From contig SRSI01000023.1 in NCBI GenBank assembly GCA_005656395.1, positions 62,001 to 126,000 of the forward strand: a stretch of 64,000 nt of DNA. Reading direction: 5' to 3'. A program made the position numbers and the translations under genes. Below the pieces are notes generated by a model. It did no database searches and had not been told where the DNA came from. It was given only the letters and a program-made list of their open reading frames with translations. This DNA is from Strongyloides papillosus (Eukaryota > Nematoda > Chromadorea > Rhabditida > Strongyloididae). Positions 34,306 through 47,063 of this stretch are shown one piece after another. The stretch's first letter is position 1, and each line of letters starts with the position of its first letter.

Positions 34306-37300
34306 GTTTGTTTCTCGAAAATTATAAATTACTGACTATTAAAATTTTTAATATACTTTTTATTTTAATGTTTAAAAAATAATGATAAATTTTTATTAGT
34401 TATTCACAAACATTAATAAGTATTTACGACTTAATGAATTAAAATAACATTACTTATCTAATACTCTTATTATTATTTTGAAATAGTTGGATGTTTAAAA
34501 TTATTTCTTTGATATTTTTTTATTTATCACAACTTATTATTTGTACTATATTAACAAATTTTATTTTATAAATAAAATTAAAAAAGAACTTTTACAACAC
34601 TTAATCCATCATTCTATCACTCAATGACGTAGTATATAATATAAATATGCCTAGTAATTAAATCCTCTATAGTATACAATATATTATAATTTATGACAAA
34701 CATTAATGAGACAGACATTTTAAAAATGATAAGGATTATAAATATTAGTTAATAGTTAAACTACGTATAGACAATTAAATCAGTTATCACACCTTTTAAC
34801 TTAACTATAAGAATTGTCTTATACGTTCTTTTATCAAACTTATACTCAAAGGTATCTAAAACTACGCACTTTTCATTATCCTACTTTTTCTTTTTTACTC
34901 CTCGAAAACATCATTAATATATTGTATCTTGTGGCGTTACAACGGCATTTGCATTAAATTATGAAAGATAACATAATTTGAAAAACAATTTCAAATTTTC
35001 ATATCACTCTCTGTAAATACACTAACAGATGAGGAGAAAGAACGGAAATATAATGCGGTTTAACTTATCTTTTCCCAAGGTTACACCTTTATAAAATATA
35101 TAAATTAGAAAATGAATTAACATAAATCATTTGTTGGCACTTCATAAGCTTTTATTAATATTAAAAATAATTAGATTGAAATTTTTATTATTCCCCCGGA
35201 TCACTATCATAAAATTTACTAATAATTTATTAAAATTATTTTTTTAATGGTGATAAAAAGGAAAGTCATACAAATTATTAATAAAGAGAATATTAAAAAC
35301 TCTTTATTATTTATTGAGGAAATTGGGAGTAATTAAGAAGGTATTTTTGCTAATGAATTTATTAATTTATGTGTCAATAAAAAAAGAGTTATTTTAATTA
35401 TGGGATCAACGGGTGCTACAATATCGTTAAGGAATATTAGTTATATCGGGGCAGGTGGAAGTAAACATTCTATCTTTCTTCCACCACCTCCACCCCCTGG
35501 TCATCAATTAAGTATTTCATCAAGGTTAAGTGTTTATTCTATTGGTAGTCAACCTATGGAATCTGGAACCACAACTTATGATGAGAGGATACAACATCTT
35601 CGTGATATAGGTAATTATTGAATTTTACAATTTTTTTAAAAAAAGTTCTACTGGAGCATGAATTAACATAAATACAAATTTGTATTTTTCCTGTTTCTAT
35701 TAGTACCCCCACTTAAAAATAACTCCCTTTAAAATTCTTTGAAAAAAGAAATCTTAAGAAAAACGCTATAATAGCTTTTGGTTATTGTTTATTTTTAGAC
35801 AAATTTGAATTTTTAGTATGTTGTTCTTTTCATAGACCCATTTAATAACTGTTTACCTGCCAATAAAGATGTTATTTACATGTTGTGAAATTTTTTAATA
35901 ACACTTAAAAAATTTTCTTATTTTTTTTGTTAACCATAAAGCAAAAAAAGTTGTTTTGATCAACTAAATATAAGGATACTTAAACTACATAATTTTCTTT
36001 ATTTTTTATAAATCACTAAATTCTATAAAGTTCCTTTATTTCAATCATTTAATCTCACTCAATACTATAAGAAATGTTTAAAAGTTAAAATATTTATATC
36101 TCCCTTGATACATATGACAAACTTATATTTCACTTGTAATATTATGTTTATTTTTTCTCAATGGATTTTGATAACTTTATACATATATTGTTTTTTTAAT
36201 ACTATTTAGATGTCACTTAAACATTCGATACACATATATTTATATAACAATATATATATTTTGTGCCATTTAAAGTTTTTTAAAGTACAATGGAAACGAG
36301 TTTAGAAGCACTAGAAAAATAGTGAAAAGTATCATGTTATCATTACAAATTAGAAGACCATCTACATTTGAATATATATGTATTTTGAATGAAGATGATA
36401 ATAAGATAATTTTAATATTATAATAATACTCTTGAATAACCCGTATATCCTAATTTAGTTTAAATTTTCACACGGTTTTGTTAACAAAAGTAACAGTTTC
36501 TATAAAAACTGTTTGTATATATACATGGATAATCATTTGAATTTATCTCTTCCTGTTTTATCTATAATTCAATAGTTCTTATTTACATAGTACATTCTAT
36601 AAATTTTCAAAATTAATAAAGAACATTCTATTTTAATTTTTTAAAATTTATTTTTATCTAAAGAACACTTTTTAAATTTTATACTTCAAAATTATTTTCA
36701 CTGGCAAAAAAGATTCTACCGATCCTTCGACGGCATTCCTGCTCCGTTCAGGGATCGGTGCTATACATGCAGCATATCCTAGTGGATTTCCTTCAACAAT
36801 TATTCACCAAGGTTGTTTTTTTATCGTTATTGTTGTTGTTTGTATTCTAAACTTAATATTATTATTTATTTATTACACATTTTTACTATAATAAAAATAT
36901 TAAAAAGAGAATTATTATAAAAAATGAGTGTTATTTAAAAATGAATAACATTTTTTTAGTGTACCCATTTAATTTACCCCCACTAATGAAATTTTGTTTA
37001 TATTAAAAGTCACTCAATCTATCAATAACAAAAGATAAATTATTCATCCATTTTTAAGATGATAATATTACGTATATATAATATCCCTCCAACTGGCACA
37101 TAATAATCCTTATTTTAGTGATTTAAAGCATCTTATTAACACATAATATAAGAAAGTCATTTAACTTTTTGTAACTTGATTTAATGCAAACAATTAATGT
37201 CCTCCCTTTAATTTTAAAAACTTTTAATATTTTAATTATATATAAACAAATGTAAATGGTATTTAAATAAAGAAGAGATGTAATAAATTTACTATGGTAG

Positions 37301-39329
37301 GATGTGAAATATTGTTGTGATAAGCTGGACAATTTTCTCATAAACTATTTATGTATAACTAAAGTACATCTTAGCATTAATTTTCCTATCCTTCAACGTA
37401 GGCTCCCATTTATCAGAACCTCTATTTAATTATTGGTCTAAAATATATTGGTAAAGAAACATCCTATTCTATTTATTGTAATATTGGCGTAATAAAATAT
37501 CAAGATAGTGCACTAACCACATTCAAGATCATTTTTTATACATTCTTTAGCATTTATATAAAAACAAAACCATTTAGTTAGGATTATATAAAATGAAAAT
37601 AATTTCATATTTTCATATACCTTAAAAACATTTGTATTACTTTGTTTCAAATGAATAGCGCAAGTTTCAGTGCTACTTGTACAAATCTTAATGATACAAC
37701 ATTCCTTCCATACTCTGATTGGGTACAGTTTCAAAATATAGGTATTATTTTTAGTTTAATTAGATAAAATATATAAAATCTCATAAATATTAATTATTTA
37801 ATGATTATTTTTTTAGAAAACTTAGCCCGTGGAGTGAAATGGGATGAGTGTCCATTACGAGGAGATAGTGATGGTGATACAGAATGTGATGATAAAAGCT
37901 CAACATCAAATTTAACATTATTACAACGGTTTTTAAAATTACTGAAAATCCTTTTACCGCACGTCGGCCTGAACATCCTCCTTTTATCATATATAACGTT
38001 TGGAGCATTAGTCTTTATGTGGCTTGAGGGAGAGCATGAATTGACGTCAAGGAAGACAAAATTACACGATATTCTAACATTATATCAAAAAATTATCAAT
38101 GAAACCATATCTGTTTGCCAGTCACCAAACTCAACTTATGTTGATTATAAATATGTAGATAGTAGAATGCGGCCATTGTTATCACAATTATCGAGGACCC
38201 ATGAATTTGATGATCGTTTCACGGATGATGGCCAATTGTGGTCGGATTCCGAAGAAGACATGACCACAAGATGGTCATTTGCAGCAGCGACGCTTTATGC
38301 TTTAACAGTTATCACATCAACTGGTTATGATCATATAACACCAGCAACAGATCCTGGTCGTATATTTACAGTATTTTTCGGTCTCGTTGGTATTCCATTG
38401 ATGTTTATAACGGCCGCTGATATAGGTAAATTTTTATCAGAAATTGTCATACGATCATATGGAAAATTCCTTGATTTTTGTACATGGATGGCATCAGTTA
38501 TGGATGCTATAAAAGATTATATATTCGAGGTGGATGATGATGATTCATTACGGTCACAGAAGATGCATAAAAAAAGTAATGCACGTAAAGGGATGCCATT
38601 GGATGGTGATGAGGATGATGAAGATGATAGGCCTCAATTACCTATAGCTAGTTATTTTGCATTAATTATTGGTTATTGTGCTATTGGTTCATTGACATTT
38701 AATACATTTGAAAAAGGATCTGTATGGAGTTTTATACATGGTTTATTTTTTTCTTTCAATACGATAACAACCATAGGTTTAGGTAACATTTATGTAAAAA
38801 GTAATTTATATTTAGCTGTAAGTTTATATTTATAATTATATGTTACTATTTTTAACATACCATTAATTTAAGCTTTGTGTAACATATGTTATTATTGGGT
38901 TAGCAGTGATTACAGCTAGTCTTGATTTATGTTCCTCCACATTGAAACGTACTTTCACAAGGTTGCATTACTTTGGAAGGAAGATTCGTGGAGCAAGACG
39001 TGGTATAGCTAACATGAGCGATGACATACGCGAAGCAATGAGGATTATTGCAGCACTTAAGAAAACTAGACCTAGCAAAGACCGGATAACATTAGAAGAT
39101 TTGAAACGATTTTTGGAGGTTCAAGAGCAATTATTACGACAGCCTTATGTACCTTATAATGTTCACATATTTAAATGGATTGAAGATACTGTAAGTTGAG
39201 AATTAATAATATTTTAATAGCATTTTCTTTTAGTATTTTCAATATTTAGATGATAATGGCTCTTTATCGGAGAAATCCTTACCACTACAAAAGTCGGTTC
39301 TTAACAATGAACAGGTTCTACTAATATAA
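34194..39329 (+). CDS. Two-pore-domain (TWK/K2P) potassium channel with alternative 5' exons
   Basis: Common exons are 37817-38817, 38873-39190 and 39234-39329, spliced to one of several first exons ending in the same phase (listed separately). With the 35400 exon the protein has 541 residues. TM1 (VGLNILLLSYITFGALVFMW) is followed by an extracellular cap with NET and NST glycosylation sites. Pore 1 is TSTGYDHITP, and TM2 and TM3 follow. Then come an acidic cytosolic loop, pore 2 (TITTIGLGNI), and TM4 (LCVTYVIIGLAVITASLDL). The C-terminal tail is helical and basic (GRKIRGARRG). K2P channels set leak potassium conductance. Pore 1 has Asp where the filter normally has Gly, so its selectivity may be altered. 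The exact TWK orthologue is not clear. Confidence 0.88.
35400..35610 (+). other. K2P alternative first exon B
   Basis: ATG, 70 codons and one extra base, then GTAATT donor. Starts MGSTGATISL, sharing the first 11 bases (ATGGGATCAAC) with exon A. Contains a proline run (PPPPPP). Phase 1. Confidence 0.7.
36713..36811 (+). other. K2P candidate cassette exon C
   Basis: A 99-bp GC-richer patch with no ATG that enters and leaves in phase 1, so it can be included or skipped between exon A or B and the common exon at 37817. The encoded peptide begins (I)DSTDPSTAFLLRSGIG. The acceptor (GGCAAAAAAG) is weak. Confidence 0.45.
37651..37741 (+). other. K2P alternative first exon D
   Basis: ATG, 30 codons and one extra base, then GTATTA donor. 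Starts MNSASFSATCTNLNDTTF. It lies 75 bp before the common exon and joins it in phase 1. Confidence 0.65.
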
Positions 39330-39851
39330 TTATTTTTACGCCTTTCACGAGAAATTCTTTCTGTTTCAAAGAAAATAAAAATTTAATAATTAATGTGAAT
39401 TTGCTTATACATTAACAGTAGTTTTTTTATTTACTATTTGTGTTGGTAAATTAAAATGTAAAAGTATATTGAAATTTCATTGGTAAATATATATTAAATT
39501 AAATATAGATATAACAAACATTAATAATAATGAAATTTCTAAATAATCATAAAAAATGTTTGAAGTGTCCTTTACCCTATAACCTTTTTCTTCTATTTGA
39601 ATTGAAATATTTGATCGTCTATGAAATTTAAACAAACTTTAAATGTTTATATTTGGAAAATTGATATTTAATATAATAATTTATATGTTATAGGCAAATT
39701 TTTTATTAATAATCTTAGATATTCAATATTTAAATGTGGTAATAATAAAAATTTTACTCATAAAAAATTATATTTATTTGCATACTTTAATAAATTTTCT
39801 TATGATATATTCTAATTTATAAACATTACGATTGTTACAATATAAAGTTAT
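39330..39851. other. Intergenic region between convergent genes
   Basis: 522 bp of AT-rich 3' sequence; nothing recognised. Confidence 0.45.
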
Positions 39852-40731
39852 TTAAAATATTGTAAAAACTATTTGAATAATGGCAAATGATGCAACATAC
39901 AAAAATTGATTTGTCCCAGTAGAAACCAACTTCGTAGTAACATGTTTACTTAAATACTCTATATGGAGATATGTTATAATGATAAGGAGAGTTAATATAA
40001 GCGATCCTTTTATTGTCAAAATAGAGAATGCTCCCATAATGAGAAATGTTATAGCTCCACTAAATAAAACTTGCATAACATTCAAGTTACTTGTTGACAT
40101 ATCCTGGCTGAATTTTGTTTTATCATTGTCAAGCTAAAAAATAATTAATAATTTATGGGATACTTACCAATACTGTTAATATTAATAGGAAGATGAAATA
40201 GATTGATGGGTAGTAGGAGGTTACTTGTTGCCCGAATAAATGGCCCATAAAGATACCGGTGATCATTGATGAAACAAATAATTCTTTTTTTCTCTCCACC
40301 TCGTCATAACAGACATCTTCATAGTATTTTAGGAAGAAACTTAATGGTAGTGTAATCATAACAAATACCTCAATTGATGGTGTAAATATATAACTAAGGA
40401 TATTACAGAAATACGTAGTTCCCAGTAATTCTCCAGATGACAAGGCAATAAACATTACAGCAAGACTTAGGTAAATCTCAACACACCCGTTTCTGTGTGA
40501 TTCAAAGTCAGCCTCAGTTGACAATTTAACAGGTTTCAATATCTCCAGAAAATCTTCTTTACTCTGTTCAATTATTGGTAGAATATCCTCCGCATACTTA
40601 TCAACATTTTTCTTTAAGGTGACCCATATTCTTGGACTGAGAGTATTCAAAAAACAAATAACACCTTTATATGATACAGAGAGCTGGCTTATGACTTTAT
40701 CTTTCACATATGACGCATCACTAAAGTCCAT
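39852..40731 (-). CDS. Seven-TM membrane protein of unknown family, 2 exons
   Basis: Exons 40731-40168 and 40133-39852 (intron 34 bp, donor GTAAGT) give 281 residues. There is no signal peptide. A hydrophilic N-terminal ~85 residues, helical, precedes seven hydrophobic segments (beginning CVEIYLSLAVMFIALSSGEL and ending ASFAIIQIVFTIF). A conserved-looking GHLFGQQ sits after the third segment. Overall layout, with a cytosolic N-terminus and seven closely packed helices, resembles small ER membrane proteins such as the Bax-inhibitor group, but I see no diagnostic motif. It is divergent from the vWA gene, 330 bp away. Confidence 0.75.
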
Positions 40732-41061
40732 GATAAAAATAATACAAGAAGAATGTGTGTTCTTTAAAAATAAATTCTTAGATTATTAACTAATCATTTT
40801 AATATGTCAATACAAACATTTTATTTGAATATAAATATATTTAAATATTTTTATTTAGAGAATTTTTGTTGTCCTCTGTTTATATAATATTAATTTACAA
40901 ATATTTGGGAAATAAATTCCTAAGAAAATGCTAAAAAATATTATTATATAAATATATTTTGAAAATGTTATCTCTCAACAAGATGAGTGATTAATACTTA
41001 TTTACGTGGACATTTTTGTATATAAGTTCAAAATGCTTTAAAAGAAAATAGTTAATTAATA
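40732..41061. promoter_or_regulatory. Divergent upstream region, 7-TM gene / vWA-lectin gene
   Basis: 330 bp of AT-rich DNA with no distinct motif. Confidence 0.35.
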
Positions 41062-42201
41062 ATGCATTTCCAAACTTATTTAATTTTTTCATTCATCACA
41101 ATCGTGATATCTAAAAATAATGAGTATAGCACTCAAACGACAGCAGATGAAGAATGTCCATCAACTATTAGTAATTTATATTTAGATATAGCTTTTGTCT
41201 TTGACTCTTCATATGGGAGTGGTGAACTAGGATTTAATGGTCAATTGTTATCAATTTCTGGATTCTTAGGTAAAGGTTTCCTAATTCAACAAGGACCAAA
41301 AACACAATCAACAAGAGTATCATATATTACGATGGCTGATAAAGTGGTTACTTTTTCTAATTTGACTACATACAATTCTGTGGATGAGGCTCGTTCAGGG
41401 TTACTTGATTTAAGTTATTATGCAAATAAAGGTCCAAATGAGAATATATATGATGGGTTAATGGAGGCATATAATCAACTAAATGATTTTGGACGTGATG
41501 GTTACAAGAAATTAATTGTCCTTTTCTCATCTTCCACCAAAATTGATTGTGATTCAGAGATGGGTAATGAAAGTTCTTCAAATTCTAAAAATCCCTGTAG
41601 AGCAGCTGACTCAATAAAAGGACACAACATAGATATTTTGATAATAAATCTAAATTACCACGATTCACCCCCTCCGGAGATAAAACATATCGCTTCACCA
41701 AATTATGATATACCTAATGACAATAACTTACTTCAAAATTTAATTAAATTGACAACATATAGTAATTGTAACTGCCCAAGTAGATATACACAATTTGGTG
41801 ATGTATCAATTAATTTTAAAGGACGTACATGTGTATATTATGAAGATACACCAACATATTATTATGTCTTGACAGAGAAAATTAAAGGAGATAATAGTAG
41901 ATTAGCTGAGATAAGAAGTGAAAGGAAACAGAATTTCACTAAATCGTTATGCGCAAATGATGACTGCTTTTTTGGATTGAATCAGTTAAAGAAGAAAGGT
42001 CAATGGGAATGGGATGGATCTGATACTAATTTTGACCCCAAAGAGTTTGATAATTTTGGTCCAGATCAAGAAAAGGTTGATGGATGCGGTTATATTGGGA
42101 ATGTCACTGGGAAATGGTATTCAACAGATTGTTATAACACTGAAAAAAGTTATGTTTACGAGATAATTGCTTGTGACACCGAAAACTTCTGTCTTTTTTA
42201 A
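41062..42201 (+). CDS. Secreted vWA plus C-type-lectin-like protein (CLEC type)
   Basis: A single exon of 379 residues. Signal peptide (MHFQTYLIFSFITIVIS). A von Willebrand A domain begins YLDIAFVFDSSYGSGE, where the MIDAS DxSxS is only partly kept, and runs to about residue 225 with the central strand KKLIVLFSSS. A Cys-rich connector (CNCPSRY) follows. The C-terminal lectin-like region includes NFGPDQEKVDGCGYIGNVTG, then WYSTDC and a final paired Cys. Nematodes have many vWA-CTLD proteins (clec genes), often secreted in gut and linked to immunity or feeding. The usual EPN/QPD calcium-sugar motif is not seen, so sugar binding is doubtful. Confidence 0.85.
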   Translation: MHFQTYLIFSFITIVISKNNEYSTQTTADEECPSTISNLYLDIAFVFDSSYGSGELGFNGQLLSISGFLGKGFLIQQGPKTQSTRVSYITMADKVVTFSNLTTYNSVDEARSGLLDLSYYANKGPNENIYDGLMEAYNQLNDFGRDGYKKLIVLFSSSTKIDCDSEMGNESSSNSKNPCRAADSIKGHNIDILIINLNYHDSPPPEIKHIASPNYDIPNDNNLLQNLIKLTTYSNCNCPSRYTQFGDVSINFKGRTCVYYEDTPTYYYVLTEKIKGDNSRLAEIRSERKQNFTKSLCANDDCFFGLNQLKKKGQWEWDGSDTNFDPKEFDNFGPDQEKVDGCGYIGNVTGKWYSTDCYNTEKSYVYEIIACDTENFCLF

Positions 42202-42231
42202 AACTACAATTTATTACTACAACTTTAAAAA

Positions 42232-43073
42232 TTAATAATAAAAAATAAATGAGATAGTGAGGAAAAAAAGAATACTAAATGTAAAATAATTAATGTTAAT
42301 TCTTGATGAAAGACCCGTCGTCGAGAATGCCCATAAATCAATGTCTTCATTTCTATAAAAAGGTAATTGTTGAGAGGTTGGAGATCTTCGTCTCCCTAAA
42401 AATGAATCTGATTCATATGAAGGGAAAAGAAGATGCTCATTGTTATTTGGATTCCAAACTGATGTTTGTGCATATTGTTGTTTCGCTGCTATGTGGTGCC
42501 TTCTATAGTCAGTGAAGCAATGTTCGTAATTACATTTATCAGTATCACAAAAACACCAATGTTCAGTTAATGAATACTAAATAAGGCGAGAATATATTTT
42601 AATTAATAATAAATTGTTATAACTTACTTTATCAAAGTTTTGTGATAAATGTTTTCCAATATTAGATTTACCAGAATAGATACCCAAACCACGACTCATA
42701 TATTGTTCTTCGGATAAGAATTGTGAAGAACATCCCCTTCCGACACCCAAAGTGACTGTGTTACCAGAAGTTTTATCAGTTCCATTAAGTATAAAAATAA
42801 AACAAGAAGTACTACATACCGTAAAAGATTCTGGCACATAAAATCTATCCATACACTCATTATCACTTGTACCCAAAGCATAATTCCTTCTCAAAAAGAA
42901 GTGTCGCCAATGCTATAATAAATATTAAATTATTTACAATTTTTTAATTTGAATCTTACCCAAACAACAAAATCATTTGCACATGAGTAGCATTTTAATG
43001 AGTAAATGGTTAAATTATAATTTAAGATGAAAAATAATAAGAATATTCTTAGGATATTGTATGTACTTTTCAT
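42232..43073 (-). CDS. GPI-anchored Ly-6/ODR-2-like protein, 3 exons
   Basis: Exons 43073-42960, 42912-42628 and 42576-42232 give 247 residues, all junctions in phase (introns 47 and 51 bp). Signal peptide, then a Ly-6 three-finger module: LKCYSCANDF at its start, spaced cysteines in CSTSCFIFILNGTD and GRGCSSQF, and the terminal CFCDTDKCN box. A Tyr/Ser/Arg-rich spacer leads to a hydrophobic C-terminus (about 20 residues, FSILFFLTISFIFYY), fitting a GPI signal. The layout is that of the ODR-2/HOT family, surface proteins of neurons that modulate channels or sensory circuits. The gene is tail-to-tail with the vWA gene, stops 30 bp apart. Confidence 0.85.
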
Positions 43074-46000
43074 TTTAAATATTTATTTATTTAATTTTTT
43101 ATTATCACATATGATAATATTTTATCAATATAATTAAGTAGCTATTTTTATTTGTAGTGTGTTTGTACAATTTTTAAATCTAAAATTATTATATTATTAT
43201 TATTTAATCTTATCATACAAAAAATAATAAATTATTGTATATGAAAAATGGACACAAAGTATAAATATATGTAAACGTTGAATAGATATTTAATGCCTTT
43301 AAGATGCAAGATATTAAGAAAACGCTAAAGTAAATATAGAAACTTAAATAGTTATAAATTTGTAAATCGAAACAATCTAAACAATAGTTTATGTTATTCA
43401 AATGTAGGGTTATCACAAATATTTCTTATTTGTTTAAAAATCAGTTATAAAACATATATATTACACTTGTCGTTAAGTGCAAAAATAGCTGCCATATATC
43501 ATTTATTTGATTGAATTATTTTCTTTCAAAATATTATCTGTTGATTGGGGGAAAAGAGTTGTCAATTTGATAATTAGTAACAATTTTTTTTGTTATCTCG
43601 TATAAATTGAATAAAATAAATTTGCAAGGAAGTTAGTGAGTAAAAAAATGTTTTTTGAGATGAACTCATTTGTGGGAAATTAGTATCATATTATTTGTGA
43701 TAAATTTAATTTTTTTAAATTTTTTAGTTAAATAGGAAGTGTAAATTGTGTTAGAGGAAAAAAATAAATATTTTTCTTAGAAATCAATTCTAGAAGAATT
43801 AAGTTTATGTTAAGATTATGTCTGTGTTAGGTGAATAATTGAACTTATATAAAAGTTGTTCAGTTGTTTTCAACACATTTAACTATATAATTTTTTATAA
43901 TATCCATGGTATATAGGAAATGTGAAAAAAAAGGAAGTATAATGTTGTGTATTACACTTCATTATTGTGATTGAAATTGAAAAGTTTTTAAAATTATAGA
44001 TGTAAAGATTGGGTAGGATAAAGGAATTTAATAATGGATTTTAAGATTTGTTTAAAAATTGTGTAGAAAACTTTAAAATGAATTGTTAATATTATTTTTA
44101 TATGAATGACAAATAAATATGAGAATATTACATTTCTTCAGATTTTGGTTAATAAAATTTAAAACTAGCAAAGGTAAATTGAGAATATGTCACTATAAAA
44201 TAAAACGTATTAATTTATAATTATAGTTTACCAATTTATACTATTTCTAATTCTTAAAAATTTATCTTAATGAAAAATTAGAAATTTCTTTAAAAATATA
44301 AAATTCCATATTAGTAATAATAATTTGTCTTTCAATATATACTGGAAAGAGGAAATGGAGTTAATGAGGAGATGGTACCTAGTTAGAAATGTAATAAATA
44401 TATTTTTAAAATTAAACCTATTCATTGAATTGATAGTTTAAATAATAATAATATAATTTAGAAAGTTATAATCTTTGGATAGCTGTTAAGAAAGTAATAC
44501 ATTTAATAGCTAATTTATCAAGTAATCTATCAAAAAATCATATTAATAACGGAATAAAACAGTACAACGTTTTAATTAGTAGTTCTAATTATTTTTAAAT
44601 ATTTATGACGATATAACTCATATACCGTAATTAAAAATTTATTTTTTTATTTATACTGACACTTTTAAAAACAGGAATATAAAAAAGTTTTGACATTTGT
44701 CGGAATACTATTTATAAAGTACATATGGCAAACTAAATAAATGCATAAAATAATTGGTGTTCTACAATAAATTGCCTTTTTCTCAATAGAAGTAATAAAA
44801 TAGAAAAATTGTTATAACATATTTATTAGATAAATATATCTTCAAGTTCTTGTTAGATGAGTTAAGTAAAAACAGGTCTATAATGCGCATATTTTGAAAA
44901 TATAAAAAAAATTATATTTTGAGTAAAATGGCATATTCTAATAATGATAATAAATAGAATATTTTATAGGTATCTTCTCCAGAGACAACATCAAATGATT
45001 AATGTAACTACAAAAATGAATAAAAATTCGAAATAATTATGATATAAAATGATAAAAGATAGATATATTATTTGGGGGTCTAGTCATTAGGAGAAATGGC
45101 TTATTTAAAATGGGAGAATCTAATTAAAACCCTAATTTATTTAGTTTCTATTCCAGTTATGGTGTGATTCTTCTTTACTCTCCAGGATTGCTAAAAACTA
45201 CAACAATTAGATTTTAAAATTCCCAAAATAATGCAACATATTAAGTTAGTGCTTTATTAATGAAGAGATAAAATGGTTTAAAAAAATATAATTAAGCTTT
45301 TAGAGATAAAGATGTTTCGACTGATTACTTTATTGACTTTTCTCATTTTATCTCAATTTTATCATAGACAATTTAATAGAAAAAATCAAATTTATATTAT
45401 ATAAAACTTGTAAATTAGTAAAGTCAAACTGGAGTCTAAAATCTTAACTAGTAATTTGAAAATATTTATAATGTATTAAAGTACAATAAATAAATAGGAA
45501 GAGAGCATGTTTATTGGTAAAAGCCTATTTTCAAAATGTGTAAAATAAGGAAATATGTTTATCATAAATATTGGTCTTTAAAATATAAAGTACAATGTAT
45601 GAGAATCTTAGTGATCTCTTTTATATTACAACTTCATCCTTTTATATACTATTTACTGGTTAATTAATATTTTATGAAAAAAATATTATGATAGCATTTG
45701 TAATAATAGCAACAGATATAAAAGCAATTAAATGGCATCTTTATATTTTTTTACTATATATTTTAAATAAACCTCAATTAATATTCTGTCATTATTAAAA
45801 TACCGAATCTATAATTTAGTAATTTTTTTAGAATACTACTTTAACAAAAAATAACAAGTTAATATAATATTTCTTATAAATGTTTTAAAATTAAGTATAT
45901 AAATTTTTAAGTTGCTTAAACACATTACTTGATACCCTACTTGCTTCAATAACCACTATTTCTATTTTTTTACATCTCGTTTCAATTGCCTTGAACTAAA

Positions 46001-46895
46001 AATACATTTTTACTCAATGCCATTGAAACCGAGTGTACACTTTAAATTTATAACCAAAAACACTAAAATTTTACAGATAAAGAAACGTATCTATAAGCAT
46101 TCTACTGTAAAACAGCATATTTATTATTAGTAAAATAAAATTAAAATAATTTCCAACATCGAGTTTAAAAAAATTATTCTCACAATAACTGGGGCGAATA
46201 TTAAAAATAGCTAATTTTTAATAGAGAGGATTACCATATGTTAAATAAAATAACATTTTTATTATCGTGATTAATGTTTGTAGTCTTTTACTTCTTTAAA
46301 AAGTTTAGAATAAATTTGGGAAGCCTTGTTTATGGGGGGAGATGGCAGTGGCGATTAAAAAAAATTAATTGAAAGATTACTTTAACATATAAACAAATAA
46401 ATAAATAAAACTTCCAATAATAGTCATTGTTAAAATCAAAGATTGGCTGTAGAGATAATGTAATTGTCACTTTATTAAATTAATTTTTTCTTAAGAATTA
46501 TAAGAGCCTAGTTTTATTTTCCATAAAAATGACAATGCTGTTGTAAAAATTTTAATTTTTATAAGAAGAATATTTTTATTATTAAAAATATAGTATTTTA
46601 TCTTTTTATCCTCTTTATGTAGAAGAAAAATATTATGACGACTCAATTTTTCAAATTTTTTTAACTCTATTAATTTATTTTAGTAAAAAGATACAATATG
46701 AAAAATAAAAGAGATAAAATGTTTGATTTATATACGAAGTTAGTTTATGTGTTTATTTTTCTGAACGCTAATTTAAAGTTATCGGACATTTGAAACTTTA
46801 GAAAAATTTCAATATAAATAATAAAAAAATAATTAAAGAGTAAGGAATACTTTTTTATTTTAGATCCAAAAGTTAAATGAATAAACGACAATGTT
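43074..46895. other. Long AT-rich gene-free region
   Basis: 3.8 kb. I found no exon-like patch, repeat array or RNA. Confidence 0.4.
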
Positions 46896-46937
46896 TTAAA
46901 TACCAAGCTCCTCAACTATGTAATGCCAATCTTCTGT
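46896..46937 (-). other. Coding-like mini-exon downstream of sbt-1
   Basis: TTTTTTCAAAAG acceptor, then 13 codons (TEDWHYIVEELGI) and TAA. It could be an alternative last exon of sbt-1: a donor TCA|GTATCT at about 47088 in the sbt-1 last exon would join it in phase. That would replace the VSKK inhibitor region, so a regulated isoform or chance are both possible. Confidence 0.25.
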
Positions 46938-47063
46938 CTTTTGAAAAAATCACCAATGATACAAAACCGAACATCACAAATATTTATCACATATGGCTAT
47001 TTTGATAGTAATCAAAAAAAAGTTCACATTTTTACAAATCAAGTTTAATACGCAACCAAAATG

